Source of the DNA: SAR202 cluster bacterium
GTDB taxonomy: Bacteria; Chloroflexota; Dehalococcoidia; Lucifugimonadales; UBA3495
Direction of reading: 5' to 3'
Length of the DNA: 64,000 bases
Assembly (NCBI GenBank): GCA_013204585.1
Contig: JABMNL010000055.1
Location: 33,315-97,314 of the forward strand
Shown here: in pieces, positions 8,489 to 16,801 of the stretch
Numbering within the stretch: the stretch's first letter is position 1
Layout: the number at the start of each line of letters is the position of its first letter
Notes under the pieces: generated by a model
Told to the model about the DNA's origin: nothing
Database searches by the model: none
The model's input: the letters and a program-made list of their open reading frames with translations, nothing else
Program-made: the position numbers and the translations under genes

Positions 8489-9544
8489 ATGGTGAAGCGT
8501 ATCGCTATTTTCTCGGACGGAACTTGGAACACGCCGGACCAGGCCCACCCCACGAATGTGATTCGTCTGCATGACGTTACTTTGAACCAAGGCTCAGACG
8601 GCTTAGAGCAAGCGAAATTCTATGACCGAGGAGTAGGCGCGGACGGCAACAGGCTCCAGAAGATTCTGGGCGGCACATCTGGAAGAGGATTGGACAAAAA
8701 CATCCTGGATGGCTACCGGTATCTGGTAGAAAACCACGATGAGGGCGATGAGATATTTCTGTTTGGGTTCAGCCGTGGCGCATACACTGCGCGGAGCCTG
8801 GTAGGCCTAATACGCAATTGTGGCTTGCTGCGCAAAGAACACATTGGTATGGCGGACTCGGCCATGAAGTTGTACCGGAAGCGAAAAAAGAACTCTAATC
8901 CTTATTCAGAAGATGCCCAGAACTTTAGGAACCAGTATTCAAAGACCACCAACATTTGTTTTTTGGGAGTGTGGGACACCGTCGGCGCACTGGGAATCCC
9001 GCTGCGTGGCTTCGGTCATCTTCTGAATTGGCGCTATAAGTTCCATGATGTTGACCTAAGCGGCACCGTGAAACACGCTTACCACGCACTCTCAGTGGAC
9101 GAAAAGCGGGGCGCGTTTAAACCCTCGCTTTGGACCCATACCGGCAAAGCAGGCCAGGTTGTTGAGCAGGTCTGGTTCTCGGGTGTCCATAGCGAAGTCG
9201 GTGGGGGCAGCGCTGATACTGGCTTGCCGGACATCGCATTCATGTGGATGATGCACAAGGCGCAGGCTTGCGGATTGGATTTCAATCAACCGGCCATTGA
9301 CGATTCAGTCCACCCTTTGTGGTCTGGAGACCTCCACGGCGAGCTACAGGGCATTTATAAATACCTTTCCAGCCACACCCGCCGGGTGGGCAACACCAGC
9401 TTCGTAAACCAGGCGGTACACCCAGATGCGGTCACTAGGTATGAGAGTGACGTCGTGGTTTACAACCCATCCAACCTGGGAAATTACCTGGCCAGTCCTG
9501 GCCGCCAAGTTGCGGACCCAGGGCCGTTTCCCAAGATGGAGTAG
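8489..9544 (+). CDS. DUF2235 alpha/beta-hydrolase-like protein
   Basis: The 351-residue protein begins KRIAIFSDGTWNTPDQ, the mark of the DUF2235 family, and has the nucleophile elbow GFSRGAYTARSL (Ser in GFSRG, about residue 94). Further conserved blocks are VWDTVGALG and WFSGVHSEVGGG. Family members include phospholipase-like type VI secretion effectors and many uncharacterised hydrolases. No secretion genes or signal peptide are seen here, so an effector role has no support from context. It stands alone on the plus strand and ends 27 bp before the first copy of the 43-bp palindromic terminator. Confidence 0.85.
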   Translation: MVKRIAIFSDGTWNTPDQAHPTNVIRLHDVTLNQGSDGLEQAKFYDRGVGADGNRLQKILGGTSGRGLDKNILDGYRYLVENHDEGDEIFLFGFSRGAYTARSLVGLIRNCGLLRKEHIGMADSAMKLYRKRKKNSNPYSEDAQNFRNQYSKTTNICFLGVWDTVGALGIPLRGFGHLLNWRYKFHDVDLSGTVKHAYHALSVDEKRGAFKPSLWTHTGKAGQVVEQVWFSGVHSEVGGGSADTGLPDIAFMWMMHKAQACGLDFNQPAIDDSVHPLWSGDLHGELQGIYKYLSSHTRRVGNTSFVNQAVHPDAVTRYESDVVVYNPSNLGNYLASPGRQVADPGPFPKME

Positions 9545-9571
9545 CAGTAACCGATTCCCCGAAGCCTTTCA

Positions 9572-9614
9572 AAAAAGAACCCCGCGGTTAATACCGCGGG
9601 GTTCTTTTTGTTGC
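9572..9614. terminator. Bidirectional terminator, copy 1 of a 43-bp direct repeat
   Basis: A 17-bp inverted repeat, AAAAAGAACCCCGCGGT with its complement around a four-base TAAT loop, has A and T tracts on both sides, so it can stop transcription from either strand: the DUF2235 gene on plus and the cassette gene ending at 9643 on minus. The same 43 bases occur, identical and in the same orientation, at 11452-11494. Confidence 0.9.
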
Positions 9615-9642
9615 AACAATTCGAGGAATAATCAATGGACGC

Positions 9643-10215
9643 CTATTCTTCGTCAGGCAAGCCAACTCGCCCTAGAAAGAATGTAAATCGATGTGTCAGA
9701 TGCTGAATCCATGGTGGCCTGAGGTAGCCATTCCTGTGTACGAGGCCGTGCTTCTCAGACTCGTACACAGAGTCCAGCGGTACGCTGAAAAGCCGTTTGA
9801 AATCTAAAAAGTACTCTGGCGTCGCCATCCCGCTTTCGACGCTACTTATCGGAAGGTAATGATATCTCTCTTCACGGTATGTCTTAGCCCTTTCAAAATC
9901 GCGTTGTCTTGTTATCCGTTTATCGCTTTCAAGAGCAAATTGGTCTTCTAAGTCGCATAACAATACATGGGTAACTAACTTGTTGTTGCTGTATCCGGGC
10001 GATTGACGAGACTTGAAATCCCAGTCCAAATCGCAATCTGGAGTGAGTACTATGCTCCAAGGGTGAAAAACTCGTTGGCTTCTTGGATTATTTCGCACGT
10101 AGGAAAATGGGGATATTTGGGAAGTATCGAACCTAAGTTCGTGAACGCCTCCTAAAACCTCCCCAAGACGAAATGCTCCGCCATCGTCTGAAGCTAAATA
10201 GCGCGCCGTCGTCAA
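9643..10215 (-). CDS. Uncharacterised cassette protein (190 aa) with TPDCDLD motif
   Basis: I do not recognise this family. The protein has no signal peptide or membrane helix. Visible features are VLTPDCDLDWDF (about 57-68), a Cys-Asp-x-Asp-like cluster reminiscent of small proteins that carry an 'S/T-x-(D)-CD' block, and a C-terminal aromatic/His-rich segment (PPWIQHLTHRFTFF). It is the last of three minus-strand genes, 33 bp after the middle one, and lies between two identical terminators. Base composition is AT-richer than the flanking genes, which suggests recent acquisition. Its role is probably tied to the TIGR04255 protein, as inference from operon position only. Confidence 0.65.
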   Translation of the reverse strand: MTTARYLASDDGGAFRLGEVLGGVHELRFDTSQISPFSYVRNNPRSQRVFHPWSIVLTPDCDLDWDFKSRQSPGYSNNKLVTHVLLCDLEDQFALESDKRITRQRDFERAKTYREERYHYLPISSVESGMATPEYFLDFKRLFSVPLDSVYESEKHGLVHRNGYLRPPWIQHLTHRFTFFLGRVGLPDEE

Positions 10216-10247
10216 ATTAAATCCGTCACCGGTTTGGAATTTCAGCG

Positions 10248-10628
10248 TTAGGCGGTTAGCGTCGGCTCTATATTCTCAATTGTAAGGCCCGGTAGTATTT
10301 GCGTTGGTCTTACGGCATAAAATCGGTAAAGCTCTCTCATAGTCTCAAAACATTCGTCGAGGCCACTTTCTGGCATTTTAGCGATTAGATTACAGCAAAT
10401 TAATCGGGTCAAAGCGAAATTATCATTCCCCAAGAATTCGAAAGAGCGGGTCGTCTCCATATGTTCGAGAGAGGCTATGAACTTGACGTTGAACGGTTCA
10501 TCTCCATCCATTAAGCCACTAGATGTCTCGAGGTCCCAGAGCGGTTCTAAGGGTATCTGAGATACACCACCGAAAGAAGTTCCCTGCGACTCTGTTGAAG
10601 TTGTCCAATGTTTTGAGAGCGTCATCAA
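10248..10628 (-). CDS. Uncharacterised cassette protein (126 aa)
   Basis: A 126-residue reading frame whose first 110 bp overlap the end of the TIGR04255 gene in another frame. No known domain is recognised. The C-terminal half (ALTRLICCNLIAKMPESG, then ETMRELYRFY) looks like folded helical protein rather than random translation. The long overlap suggests translational coupling, or that the true start lies further in. ATGs stand at residues 1 and 2, with others at about 40 and 57; Met57 (MET TRSFEF) would still overlap nothing essential. Soluble, no signal peptide. Function unknown. Confidence 0.55.
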   Translation of the reverse strand: MMTLSKHWTTSTESQGTSFGGVSQIPLEPLWDLETSSGLMDGDEPFNVKFIASLEHMETTRSFEFLGNDNFALTRLICCNLIAKMPESGLDECFETMRELYRFYAVRPTQILPGLTIENIEPTLTA

Positions 10629-11319
10629 TTTCGGTTTTCCTTCCGCAAAATAGGTCGGTATCTATGAGGTAGACTTGGTTTTCAGAGTTAGGGCTTTTCG
10701 CCAGGCCGTGGCGAATCTGAATGAACCCATCTTCTATGTCTTGAAGTTTAATTGAAGTCCTTGAAACTGTCTCTTGAACATCCACATCGAAAGATTCAGC
10801 CCCTTGTACACCAAGGAGTGTCGTGTTGAACAACTTAGACCAAGGGACGGTCGACACGCCCAGGTTGTCTCTGTCGATGATGTTTCGATATCTGAGTCCT
10901 ATACGAGAATAAAATGTTGGATTGTAGGTCTCTCTAACCACCGATTCAGCGAACCTGATTTCTTCGCGGAATTGAGGCCAACTTGTATATGATTTTACCG
11001 ATAGTGCAAGAAAATCTTGGTTGAGAGAGATTAGAGACTGTTCATCTTCGGTAAGAAATCGGTGCTCTTGGATACGAGTTGTCCTGACCAACGGTAGACT
11101 TGATACTAAATCAGCGATTTCTTTGGGAACATTAGATGGGAGTTCTGCTACGGAAGGATCAACTTTGCGGTACAAGGGATATTTATGCCGAACTGCATTC
11201 TGGAATTGGTCGGGAATTTGAGAACTAATTTCTAAGATAGTGGGGAACCTAAGTTGACATATGACTTCCTGTAGAGGGTTTTGGTCATACGTTTCGCGTT
11301 CGGTCGTCGGGAATGGCAT
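10519..11319 (-). CDS. TIGR04255-family protein
   Basis: I start this gene at the ATG at 11319 (MPFPTTERETYDQNPLQEVI); 34 further codons are open upstream, but the family begins near this Met. The 266-residue protein has the family layout: N-terminal PLQEVICQLRFP, a central YSRIGLRYRN-I segment, and a C-terminal helix ending FFRWCISDTLRTALGP. TIGR04255 proteins are widespread single-domain proteins of about 250 residues with no known function, found mostly in accessory regions. Here it is the first of three genes in an AT-richer cassette bounded by two identical terminators and adjoining tRNA-Glu. Family membership is recognised by eye. Confidence 0.75.
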   Translation of the reverse strand: MPFPTTERETYDQNPLQEVICQLRFPTILEISSQIPDQFQNAVRHKYPLYRKVDPSVAELPSNVPKEIADLVSSLPLVRTTRIQEHRFLTEDEQSLISLNQDFLALSVKSYTSWPQFREEIRFAESVVRETYNPTFYSRIGLRYRNIIDRDNLGVSTVPWSKLFNTTLLGVQGAESFDVDVQETVSRTSIKLQDIEDGFIQIRHGLAKSPNSENQVYLIDTDLFCGRKTEIDDALKTLDNFNRVAGNFFRWCISDTLRTALGPRDI

Positions 11320-11451
11320 GAAAAAGATTCCTGACTTAAGTACGTAGCTGAGACTAGGGTATGCAGAAGTATATCGTAGGAGTGCACAATCTAGCAAAAC
11401 CGCCCAGTCATGGAGAATCAACGGATTTGGTCAGAACGAGGGGAAGCCAAT

Positions 11452-11494
11452 AAAAAGAACCCCGCGGTTAATACCGCGGGGTTCTTTTTGTTGC
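11452..11494. terminator. Bidirectional terminator, copy 2 of a 43-bp direct repeat
   Basis: It is identical over 43 bases to the copy at 9572-9614, with the same orientation and loop. On the minus strand it begins 6 bases after the CCA end of tRNA-Glu and is that gene's natural terminator. It follows that the other copy may derive from this one, through insertion or duplication that brought in the cassette between them. Confidence 0.9.
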
Positions 11495-11499
11495 CGAAT

Positions 11500-11578
11500 T
11501 GGTACCCCGGATGGGCTTCGATCCCATGATCTCCACCTTGAAAGGGTGGCGTCCTAGGCCAGGCTAGACGACCGGGGC
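11500..11578 (-). tRNA. tRNA-Glu (anticodon TTC), CCA encoded
   Basis: On the minus strand the sequence folds as a cloverleaf. The acceptor is GCCCCGG with CCGGGGT (first pair G-T), and the D arm contains the GTCTAG...AGGAC typical of tRNA-Glu. The anticodon stem CCACC/GGTGG encloses the loop CTTTCAA, which gives anticodon TTC. The variable loop is AGATC and the T stem ATGGG/CCCAT. Discriminator A and an encoded CCA follow. The T loop reads ATCGAAG instead of the canonical TTCRANY, so position 54 is A. A terminator follows six bases after the CCA. Confidence 0.92.
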
Positions 11579-11591
11579 ACGGAGGTATTCT

Positions 11592-11619
11592 ACTATAGGC
11601 ACGATTCTATTGGTAGCAA
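11592..11619 (-). promoter_or_regulatory. Promoter of tRNA-Glu
   Basis: Read on the minus strand, TTGCTA (11619-11614) and TATAGT (11597-11592) are separated by 16 bases, a good sigma-70-like promoter. The -10 box ends 13 bases before the mature 5' end of the tRNA at 11578, as expected for a short leader. Confidence 0.55.
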
Positions 11620-11652
11620 TCTCGCCTACCGCTGAAAGCCAATCGCTGTAGG

Positions 11653-12684
11653 CTACGGGTAGACCGCCAAGGCCTCCAGCGATGTCTCTTCTGGGAAACC
11701 GCACATGACGTTCATGTTCTGCACGGCTTGTCCGGCGGCGCCCTTCACTAGGTTGTCCAGGCAACTGATGACGATTAGCCGTCCGGTGCGCTGGTCGATT
11801 GTTGGGTGAACCAGGCACAGATTGTTTCCCAGAGTCTGCTTGGTCTGGGGAGGGACGGGTACCACTCGGACGAACGCGTCATTCGCGTAATAGTCCTGGT
11901 ACAGATCCATGATTTTCTTCTTGCCCTCGTCTCCGTTCCATTCGTCGGGGTTGACCAGGGTGGCATAGCTGGAACTTAAGATGCCCCGGGTCATGGGAAT
12001 TAGGTGGGTCAAGAATGTGAGGTTCAGCGGATTTTCCGACAGAGCCCCCAACTCTTGAGTAATCTCGGGCAGGTGTCGGTGACCGCCGAGGGCGTAGGCG
12101 AACACGTTCTCGTTGACCTCGGAGAAGTGGTTGGTCATGGTCAGGCTTCGACCGCCGCCCGATACCCCAGACTTGCTGTCTACGATGATGTCTTTGGTGA
12201 TGATTCCTTGGGCCACCGCCGGGGCTAAGCCCAAGATAGCGCTGGTGGGGTAACAACCGGGGTTGGCGACCAAGCGGGACTGCTTAACGTCTTCTCGGTG
12301 CAGTTCGGTCAGGCCGTAGACCGCTTCTTCCAGGTAGGTGGGGTCTGGATGGTCAACGCCGTACCATTCGGTGTATTCGTCGGCCTTCTTCAATCGGAAA
12401 TCAGCGCTGATGTCGATTACCTTGACGCCACTTTTTAGCACTGGGATACAGGCCTCGGCGCTGGCCTTGTGGGGTAGGGCCGAGAAGACCATGTCTAGGC
12501 TGCCGCTTAATTCTGGCTCAACGGTCAGGTCGATGGCGGACAAGTGGGGAAACACCTCGCTAAGCTGTTGGCCAGCGGCGCTCCTGCCTGTGACGGAGGT
12601 GATTTCCACCTCTGGATGTCGGTACAAGATACGAGCCAACTCGCTGCCTGCGTAACCGGTAATATTGATAATCCCTACTTTCAT
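11653..12684 (-). CDS. argC: N-acetyl-gamma-glutamyl-phosphate reductase
   Basis: The 343-residue protein reduces N-acetylglutamyl phosphate to the semialdehyde with NADPH, the third step of arginine biosynthesis. The N-terminus is an NAD(P)-binding Rossmann fold (GIINITGYAGSEL; other ArgCs have GASGYAG). The catalytic cysteine is Cys144 in NPGCYPTSAILGLAP, and the block HRHLPEI with a following T..LIPMTRG matches the family. The length is normal. The other arg genes are not adjacent. The endonuclease III-like gene ends 40 bp upstream of its start and could share the transcript. Confidence 0.95.
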   Translation of the reverse strand: MKVGIINITGYAGSELARILYRHPEVEITSVTGRSAAGQQLSEVFPHLSAIDLTVEPELSGSLDMVFSALPHKASAEACIPVLKSGVKVIDISADFRLKKADEYTEWYGVDHPDPTYLEEAVYGLTELHREDVKQSRLVANPGCYPTSAILGLAPAVAQGIITKDIIVDSKSGVSGGGRSLTMTNHFSEVNENVFAYALGGHRHLPEITQELGALSENPLNLTFLTHLIPMTRGILSSSYATLVNPDEWNGDEGKKKIMDLYQDYYANDAFVRVVPVPPQTKQTLGNNLCLVHPTIDQRTGRLIVISCLDNLVKGAAGQAVQNMNVMCGFPEETSLEALAVYP

Positions 12685-12723
12685 TTTGCTTACTCGTTGT
12701 TGTTGGGCTTAGGTCTAGTGCGC

Positions 12724-13512
12724 TTAAGCTTGGGGAATGTGAGGCATGGGAGCCCCGCTGCTTCCTGCCAGGGTTGGTTCTTCCGCGGCGGCCAGTTCGG
12801 CCAGCTCCGCCTTGGTCATGTACTTCTTTCTTGAGGGACAGAGGCTGCCAACCACGCACTCGGGGCACTTGGGCCGTTGCGCTCGGCATACCTGGCGACC
12901 ATGGTTGATGTACGAAACGTGGAAGTTGAACACTTCCCCCGGTTCGACCTTCTCTTCCAGTATATCGTGGGCCTTGTCGGCGCTCACTTTGGGGCCAATT
13001 ACACCCAGGCGTTGGGACACTCGGTAGATGTGGGTGTCGATGGCCATTGCCGGCATGCCCAGAGAAAAGCTTAGCACGATTCCAGCCGATTTAGGGCCGA
13101 TGCCAGGTAGCTGACGCAGCCATGCCTTGGCTTCGTTCAAGGGCATCTCGCGTAGGAAAGATAGGTCCAATGAATCGTTTAGTTCCAATACCTTATTCAG
13201 GACTTCTTTAATCCGAGGTGCTTTAATCCTGGCCAGGCCTCCGGGAGCGATGGCTTTCTCAATATCCGGTATCTCCGCGGCTGCCACCGCTTCCAGCGTT
13301 CCGAATCGCTCCATCAACAGCCGGAAGGCGCGGCTGGAGTTGATGTCTGAGGTGTGCTGGGAAAGGATGGTGAAAACCATCTCATCCATGGGAGGAAGGC
13401 GCGGCTCATCGTTGAAGGGGCCGTACTGCTCGGTCATCAACTTGATGGTCTGGGCGATATCGGCCTTACTCTTGGTTCTGGGAGCCCTTTTTTTTACGCT
13501 TGTGGCAGGCAT
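12724..13512 (-). CDS. nth: Endonuclease III-type DNA glycosylase/AP lyase
   Basis: The 262-residue base-excision-repair enzyme has the helix-hairpin-helix LPGIGPKSAGIVLSF with catalytic Lys141, and the catalytic aspartate Asp159 in AMAIDTHIYRVSQRLG. The iron-sulfur cluster is bound by Cys209, Cys216, Cys219 and Cys225 (spacing 6-2-5), so the [4Fe-4S] loop is intact. An N-terminal basic tail and a C-terminal tail of about 35 residues rich in Ala/Glu/Pro extend it beyond the 211 residues of the E. coli enzyme. A bidirectional terminator follows its start region at 13607-13641. Confidence 0.9.
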   Translation of the reverse strand: MPATSVKKRAPRTKSKADIAQTIKLMTEQYGPFNDEPRLPPMDEMVFTILSQHTSDINSSRAFRLLMERFGTLEAVAAAEIPDIEKAIAPGGLARIKAPRIKEVLNKVLELNDSLDLSFLREMPLNEAKAWLRQLPGIGPKSAGIVLSFSLGMPAMAIDTHIYRVSQRLGVIGPKVSADKAHDILEEKVEPGEVFNFHVSYINHGRQVCRAQRPKCPECVVGSLCPSRKKYMTKAELAELAAAEEPTLAGSSGAPMPHIPQA

Positions 13513-13606
13513 CTTACCTAATCATTTTGTCCAAACCGGAGTTGTGGGTTGGCACAGGTGCAAATTTTAGCACCGGTACCATAAAAAATAAAAACCGGGC
13601 AAAAAT

Positions 13607-13641
13607 AAAAAATCCGGGAGGTTCAACCTCCCGGATTTTTT
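13607..13641. terminator. Bidirectional rho-independent terminator
   Basis: A perfect 13-bp inverted repeat, AATCCGGGAGGTT with AACCTCCCGGATT, has one base between the arms and A/T runs on both sides. It lies between the start of nth and the end of the OppF-like gene, both on minus, so it mainly ends the ABC transporter transcript. Confidence 0.85.
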
Positions 13642-13666
13642 ATTGCTTATCCTAATATAGGGAAGG

Positions 13667-14671
13667 CTAGAACAGATGGCACGTAAGGGAGTGCCCAGGA
13701 GCTAGCTCGGTACGGCCTGGCTTATCTACGGCGCAACGGTCCATGGCCGCAGGGCAACGGGGGTGGAAGTAGCAGCCCGAGGGAGGATTTAGGGGCGAGG
13801 GAACCTCACCCTGAAGGATAATCTCCTCTTGTTCCATGTCGGGATGGGATGGCAACGCCGCCGACATTAGCGCCTTGGTGTACGGGTGGGACGGGTTGGT
13901 GTACATCTCATGCACCGGAGAGAGCTCTACTATTTCTCCCAAGTACATGACCGCCACCCAGTCGCACATGTAGCGCACCGTGGCTAAGTCGTGGGCGATG
14001 AGCATGTAGGCCACGTTGTATTCGGCCTGCAAGTCTTTGAGCAGGTTCATTATCTGGGCCCGGATGGAAACGTCCAGGGCCGACACCGGCTCGTCCAGCA
14101 CTATAACCCGAGGGTTCAAGGCCAGAGCCCGGGCGATGGCCAGCCTTTGGCGCTGCCCACCGGAGAACTCATGAGGAAATAGGTTGGAGTGGTATTCGTT
14201 CAAGCCAACGTCGTTCAAGAGCTTCATTACCCGCTCTTGCTGTTCGGCATGGCTAATGTTCCAGTTAATTACCATCGGTTCGGCGATGATGTCTTTGACC
14301 CGCATGCGGGGGTTCAGCGAACTCCACGGGTCTTGGAACACCGCTTGCACGGAGCTTCGGTACGATTTTCTGACGGCAGCCGAGGAGTGGTGAACGTCTT
14401 GGCCCTCGAACAGAATGCTGCCCTCGGTGGGTGTCTCAAGCATCAGCATCATCTTGGCGGTGGTGCTTTTGCCGCAGCCAGACTCTCCCACTACGCCCAG
14501 GGTTTCACCTGCCCTGAGCTGAAAGGAAATGTCGTCTACCGCTTTGATGTGGCCGGTGACCTTGGAAATCAAGAGACCTTTGGTCACTGGGAAGTATTTC
14601 TTTAAGTTTTTGGCCTCGAGCAATACCTGCCCGACTTCGGATCTGGATCGGGACGATTCTGTAGTGGTCAT
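13667..14671 (-). CDS. Oligopeptide-type ABC transporter ATPase (OppF-like)
   Basis: I start at the ATG at 14671, which overlaps the upstream ATPase stop by 4 bp (ATGA); 30 more codons are open but belong to the neighbour's coding region. The protein (334 residues) has Walker [10 protein letters not shown] (62-70), the signature [15 protein letters not shown], Walker [13 protein letters not shown], and the C-terminal Opp/Dpp extension with the cysteine cluster [12 protein letters not shown]. With the OppD-like partner it energises uptake of peptides or similar solutes through the two permeases at 15745-17719. The family-5 binding proteins at 18874 and 21257 are the likely receptors. Substrate unknown. 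Confidence 0.9.
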   Translation of the reverse strand: MTTTESSRSRSEVGQVLLEAKNLKKYFPVTKGLLISKVTGHIKAVDDISFQLRAGETLGVVGESGCGKSTTAKMMLMLETPTEGSILFEGQDVHHSSAAVRKSYRSSVQAVFQDPWSSLNPRMRVKDIIAEPMVINWNISHAEQQERVMKLLNDVGLNEYHSNLFPHEFSGGQRQRLAIARALALNPRVIVLDEPVSALDVSIRAQIMNLLKDLQAEYNVAYMLIAHDLATVRYMCDWVAVMYLGEIVELSPVHEMYTNPSHPYTKALMSAALPSHPDMEQEEIILQGEVPSPLNPPSGCYFHPRCPAAMDRCAVDKPGRTELAPGHSLTCHLF

Positions 14672-15657
14672 TCTAACTTCCAGCAGGCCGCAGTGTGGCC
14701 ATCCGACACCGTAGACCGATTGGGATATGCTTCGCGGCACTTGTCCATCACAACAGGACACCGGTCTGCAAAGGAGCAGCCGACGGGCAAGTTATGGAGT
14801 GGTGGGGGCTGGCCTTCAATTGAGAACAACCGATCCACGTCGACGTCCATCTTAGGGACCGAGGCCAAGAGCGCCGCGGTGTAGGGGTGGGAAGGGTTGT
14901 TGAAGATGTCTCTAACGCTGCCGTGTTCGACGATTCGCCCGGCGTACATCACGGCGACTCGGTCGCACATCTTGGCGACAATGCCGAAGTCGTGGGTGAT
15001 GAATATGAGCGACATATCCGAGTCTTTCTGTAAGTCTTTTAGCAGCTTCAGGTATTGGGCCTGAATCGTCACATCAAGAGAGGTGGTCGGTTCGTCGGCG
15101 ATGAGCACCTTAGGTTGGCAGGAGATGCCAATGGCCCCGACGACCCTCTGGCGCATGCCGCCGCTCATCTGGTGTGGGTAGTCTTTCATCCGAGATTCCG
15201 CAGCGGGAATGTTTACCTTGCGTAGTACCTGCAAGGCATGTTCCATTACCGACCGTTTGGGGATGTCTTGGTGAATCTTGATGGCTTCCTCTACCTGGTC
15301 TCCGATGGTGAAAACCGGGTTCAAGGAGGTCATAGGGTCTTGAATGATGAGGGCAATCTTGCTGCCCCGTATTTTGCCCAGTTCATTTTCGGAGAGTTGG
15401 ACGAGGTCATCGCCGTCTAGGATTATTTTCCCAGACACGATGCGTCCCGGCGGCGTGGGAATGAGGCGCATCAGCGAGAGCATGGTTACGGATTTACCGC
15501 AGCCCGACTCGCCAACGATTCCAAGGGTCTCGCCCTTGCGCAGGTCAAAGGATATTCCGTCTACGGCTTTAACCGTTCCCCAGCGGGTGCGGAAGTAGGT
15601 CCTTAGGTCTTCGACCTCTAACACGGTCTCGGTATTGATTCTTGTTTCCGTGGCCAT
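14668..15657 (-). CDS. Oligopeptide-type ABC transporter ATPase (OppD-like)
   Basis: The 329-residue ATPase has Walker [10 protein letters not shown] (49-57), signature [15 protein letters not shown], Walker [14 protein letters not shown] and the C-terminal region [12 protein letters not shown] shared by Opp/Dpp ATPases. It couples ATP hydrolysis to solute import together with the OppF-like protein, with which it overlaps by 4 bp. It lies 87 bp downstream of the OppC-like permease gene, consistent with one operon in the order permease B, permease C, ATPase D, ATPase F. Confidence 0.9.
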   Translation of the reverse strand: MATETRINTETVLEVEDLRTYFRTRWGTVKAVDGISFDLRKGETLGIVGESGCGKSVTMLSLMRLIPTPPGRIVSGKIILDGDDLVQLSENELGKIRGSKIALIIQDPMTSLNPVFTIGDQVEEAIKIHQDIPKRSVMEHALQVLRKVNIPAAESRMKDYPHQMSGGMRQRVVGAIGISCQPKVLIADEPTTSLDVTIQAQYLKLLKDLQKDSDMSLIFITHDFGIVAKMCDRVAVMYAGRIVEHGSVRDIFNNPSHPYTAALLASVPKMDVDVDRLFSIEGQPPPLHNLPVGCSFADRCPVVMDKCREAYPNRSTVSDGHTAACWKLE

Positions 15658-15744
15658 GAATATGCTTGTTCCTCTTATCGCTGCGTTATTCGGTGCCCAG
15701 ACCCAGCTTGATTCAGCTCTCTAATGCAGTTACCAGGTTTCTGG

Positions 15745-16785
15745 TCACTCCATCTGCCGCAAGCGTGGATCCAGTTTGTCTCTTAGCCAGTCGCCAAACA
15801 GGTTCAACGACACTACTGTCAGCATGATGGCGAGACCAGGGAAGGTAGATATCCACCAAACGCCGCCAGCCAGCTTGTCACGACCGTCAGCCACCATCGA
15901 GCCCCAAGCTGGCGTGGGGGGCGGGACTCCCGCTCCCAGGAAGCTGAGGGTCGACTCCAGCAGAATCACGATACCTACCTGGAGGGTTGCCACTACGATT
16001 AGGGTATTGATGGTCCCAGGGAATATGTGTATGAACAGAATCCGCGCTGTGGACGCGCCGGAAACTTTGGCCAGGGATACATAGTCCATGTTCTTCAATT
16101 GGAGCACTTCACCCCGCACCTGGCGGGCGAAGCGTGGCCATATAAACAAGCACAGCACCGTAACGATAATCGCCAGTGACTGGCCAAGCGTAATTACCAA
16201 TACTAGGGCAATCAGAATCAATGGGATGGCCAATTTGATATCGACCAGCCGCATTAAGGTTTCGTCGACCCAGCCACCGTAATAGCCAGCCGCCAAGCCC
16301 AATACGACTCCGATACTGCCGCCCACGCCAAGTGTCACTATCGACACAATTAATGAAATTCTAGCGCCGTAGATTATGCGCGAAAGAACATCACGACCAA
16401 GATGATCGGTACCCAACAGGAACTTGGTACTCCCGGCAGGTTTGGTAACAATTACTAACTGATCGCCTACCTTGGCGTTGGGGTTAATTACCAGTGCGTC
16501 GCGTAGGGTTACCTGGCTGCCTCTGTCGTTAATCGACAGCCGCTCCACCACAAGTTTTAGGGCAGTCTCGCCGCCGAGCCAGGCTGGGGGGATGTTGCGG
16601 TCCTTGAGTTCGCCCTTCTCAGGATTGTGGGGCGATATCAAGGGCGCAAATAATCCGGCAAATACAACCAGACCCAATAGGAAAAGTGGGATTACCGGCC
16701 AGCGTCGAAACTTGCGATAGGCTCCGGCCGCTCGGGCCATAGTTGTGGGTGGTGCAATGATTATTCCGCTAAGATCTGCAGCCAT
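15745..16785 (-). CDS. ABC transporter permease (OppC-like) with enlarged first loop
   Basis: This 346-residue protein starts at ATG 16785 with AGGAG upstream. After a first membrane helix (about 32-50) comes an external loop of about 85 residues, then LLGTDHLGRDVLSRI, the hallmark of OppC/DppC permeases, and five further helices. The cytoplasmic coupling segment is about 240-260 (LAKVSGASTARILFIHIFP, an EAA-like loop). Most OppC loops are shorter; here about 50 extra residues (after HNPEKGELKDR) may shape docking with the unusual binding proteins. It is 16 bp from the OppB-like gene. Confidence 0.88.
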   Translation of the reverse strand: MAADLSGIIIAPPTTMARAAGAYRKFRRWPVIPLFLLGLVVFAGLFAPLISPHNPEKGELKDRNIPPAWLGGETALKLVVERLSINDRGSQVTLRDALVINPNAKVGDQLVIVTKPAGSTKFLLGTDHLGRDVLSRIIYGARISLIVSIVTLGVGGSIGVVLGLAAGYYGGWVDETLMRLVDIKLAIPLILIALVLVITLGQSLAIIVTVLCLFIWPRFARQVRGEVLQLKNMDYVSLAKVSGASTARILFIHIFPGTINTLIVVATLQVGIVILLESTLSFLGAGVPPPTPAWGSMVADGRDKLAGGVWWISTFPGLAIMLTVVSLNLFGDWLRDKLDPRLRQME

Positions 16786-16801
16786 CTTTTGCTCCTACTC
16801 C

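Noticed and set aside
8489..9544. DUF2235 protein as a type VI secretion effector
   Set aside because: No VgrG, Hcp, PAAR or immunity gene is nearby and Chloroflexota generally lack type VI systems; only the fold is supported.
11500..11578. tRNA-Glu 3' end as a true attachment site
   Set aside because: The 43-bp duplication begins six bases outside the tRNA and contains none of it, and no integrase gene is present; only the terminator is duplicated.
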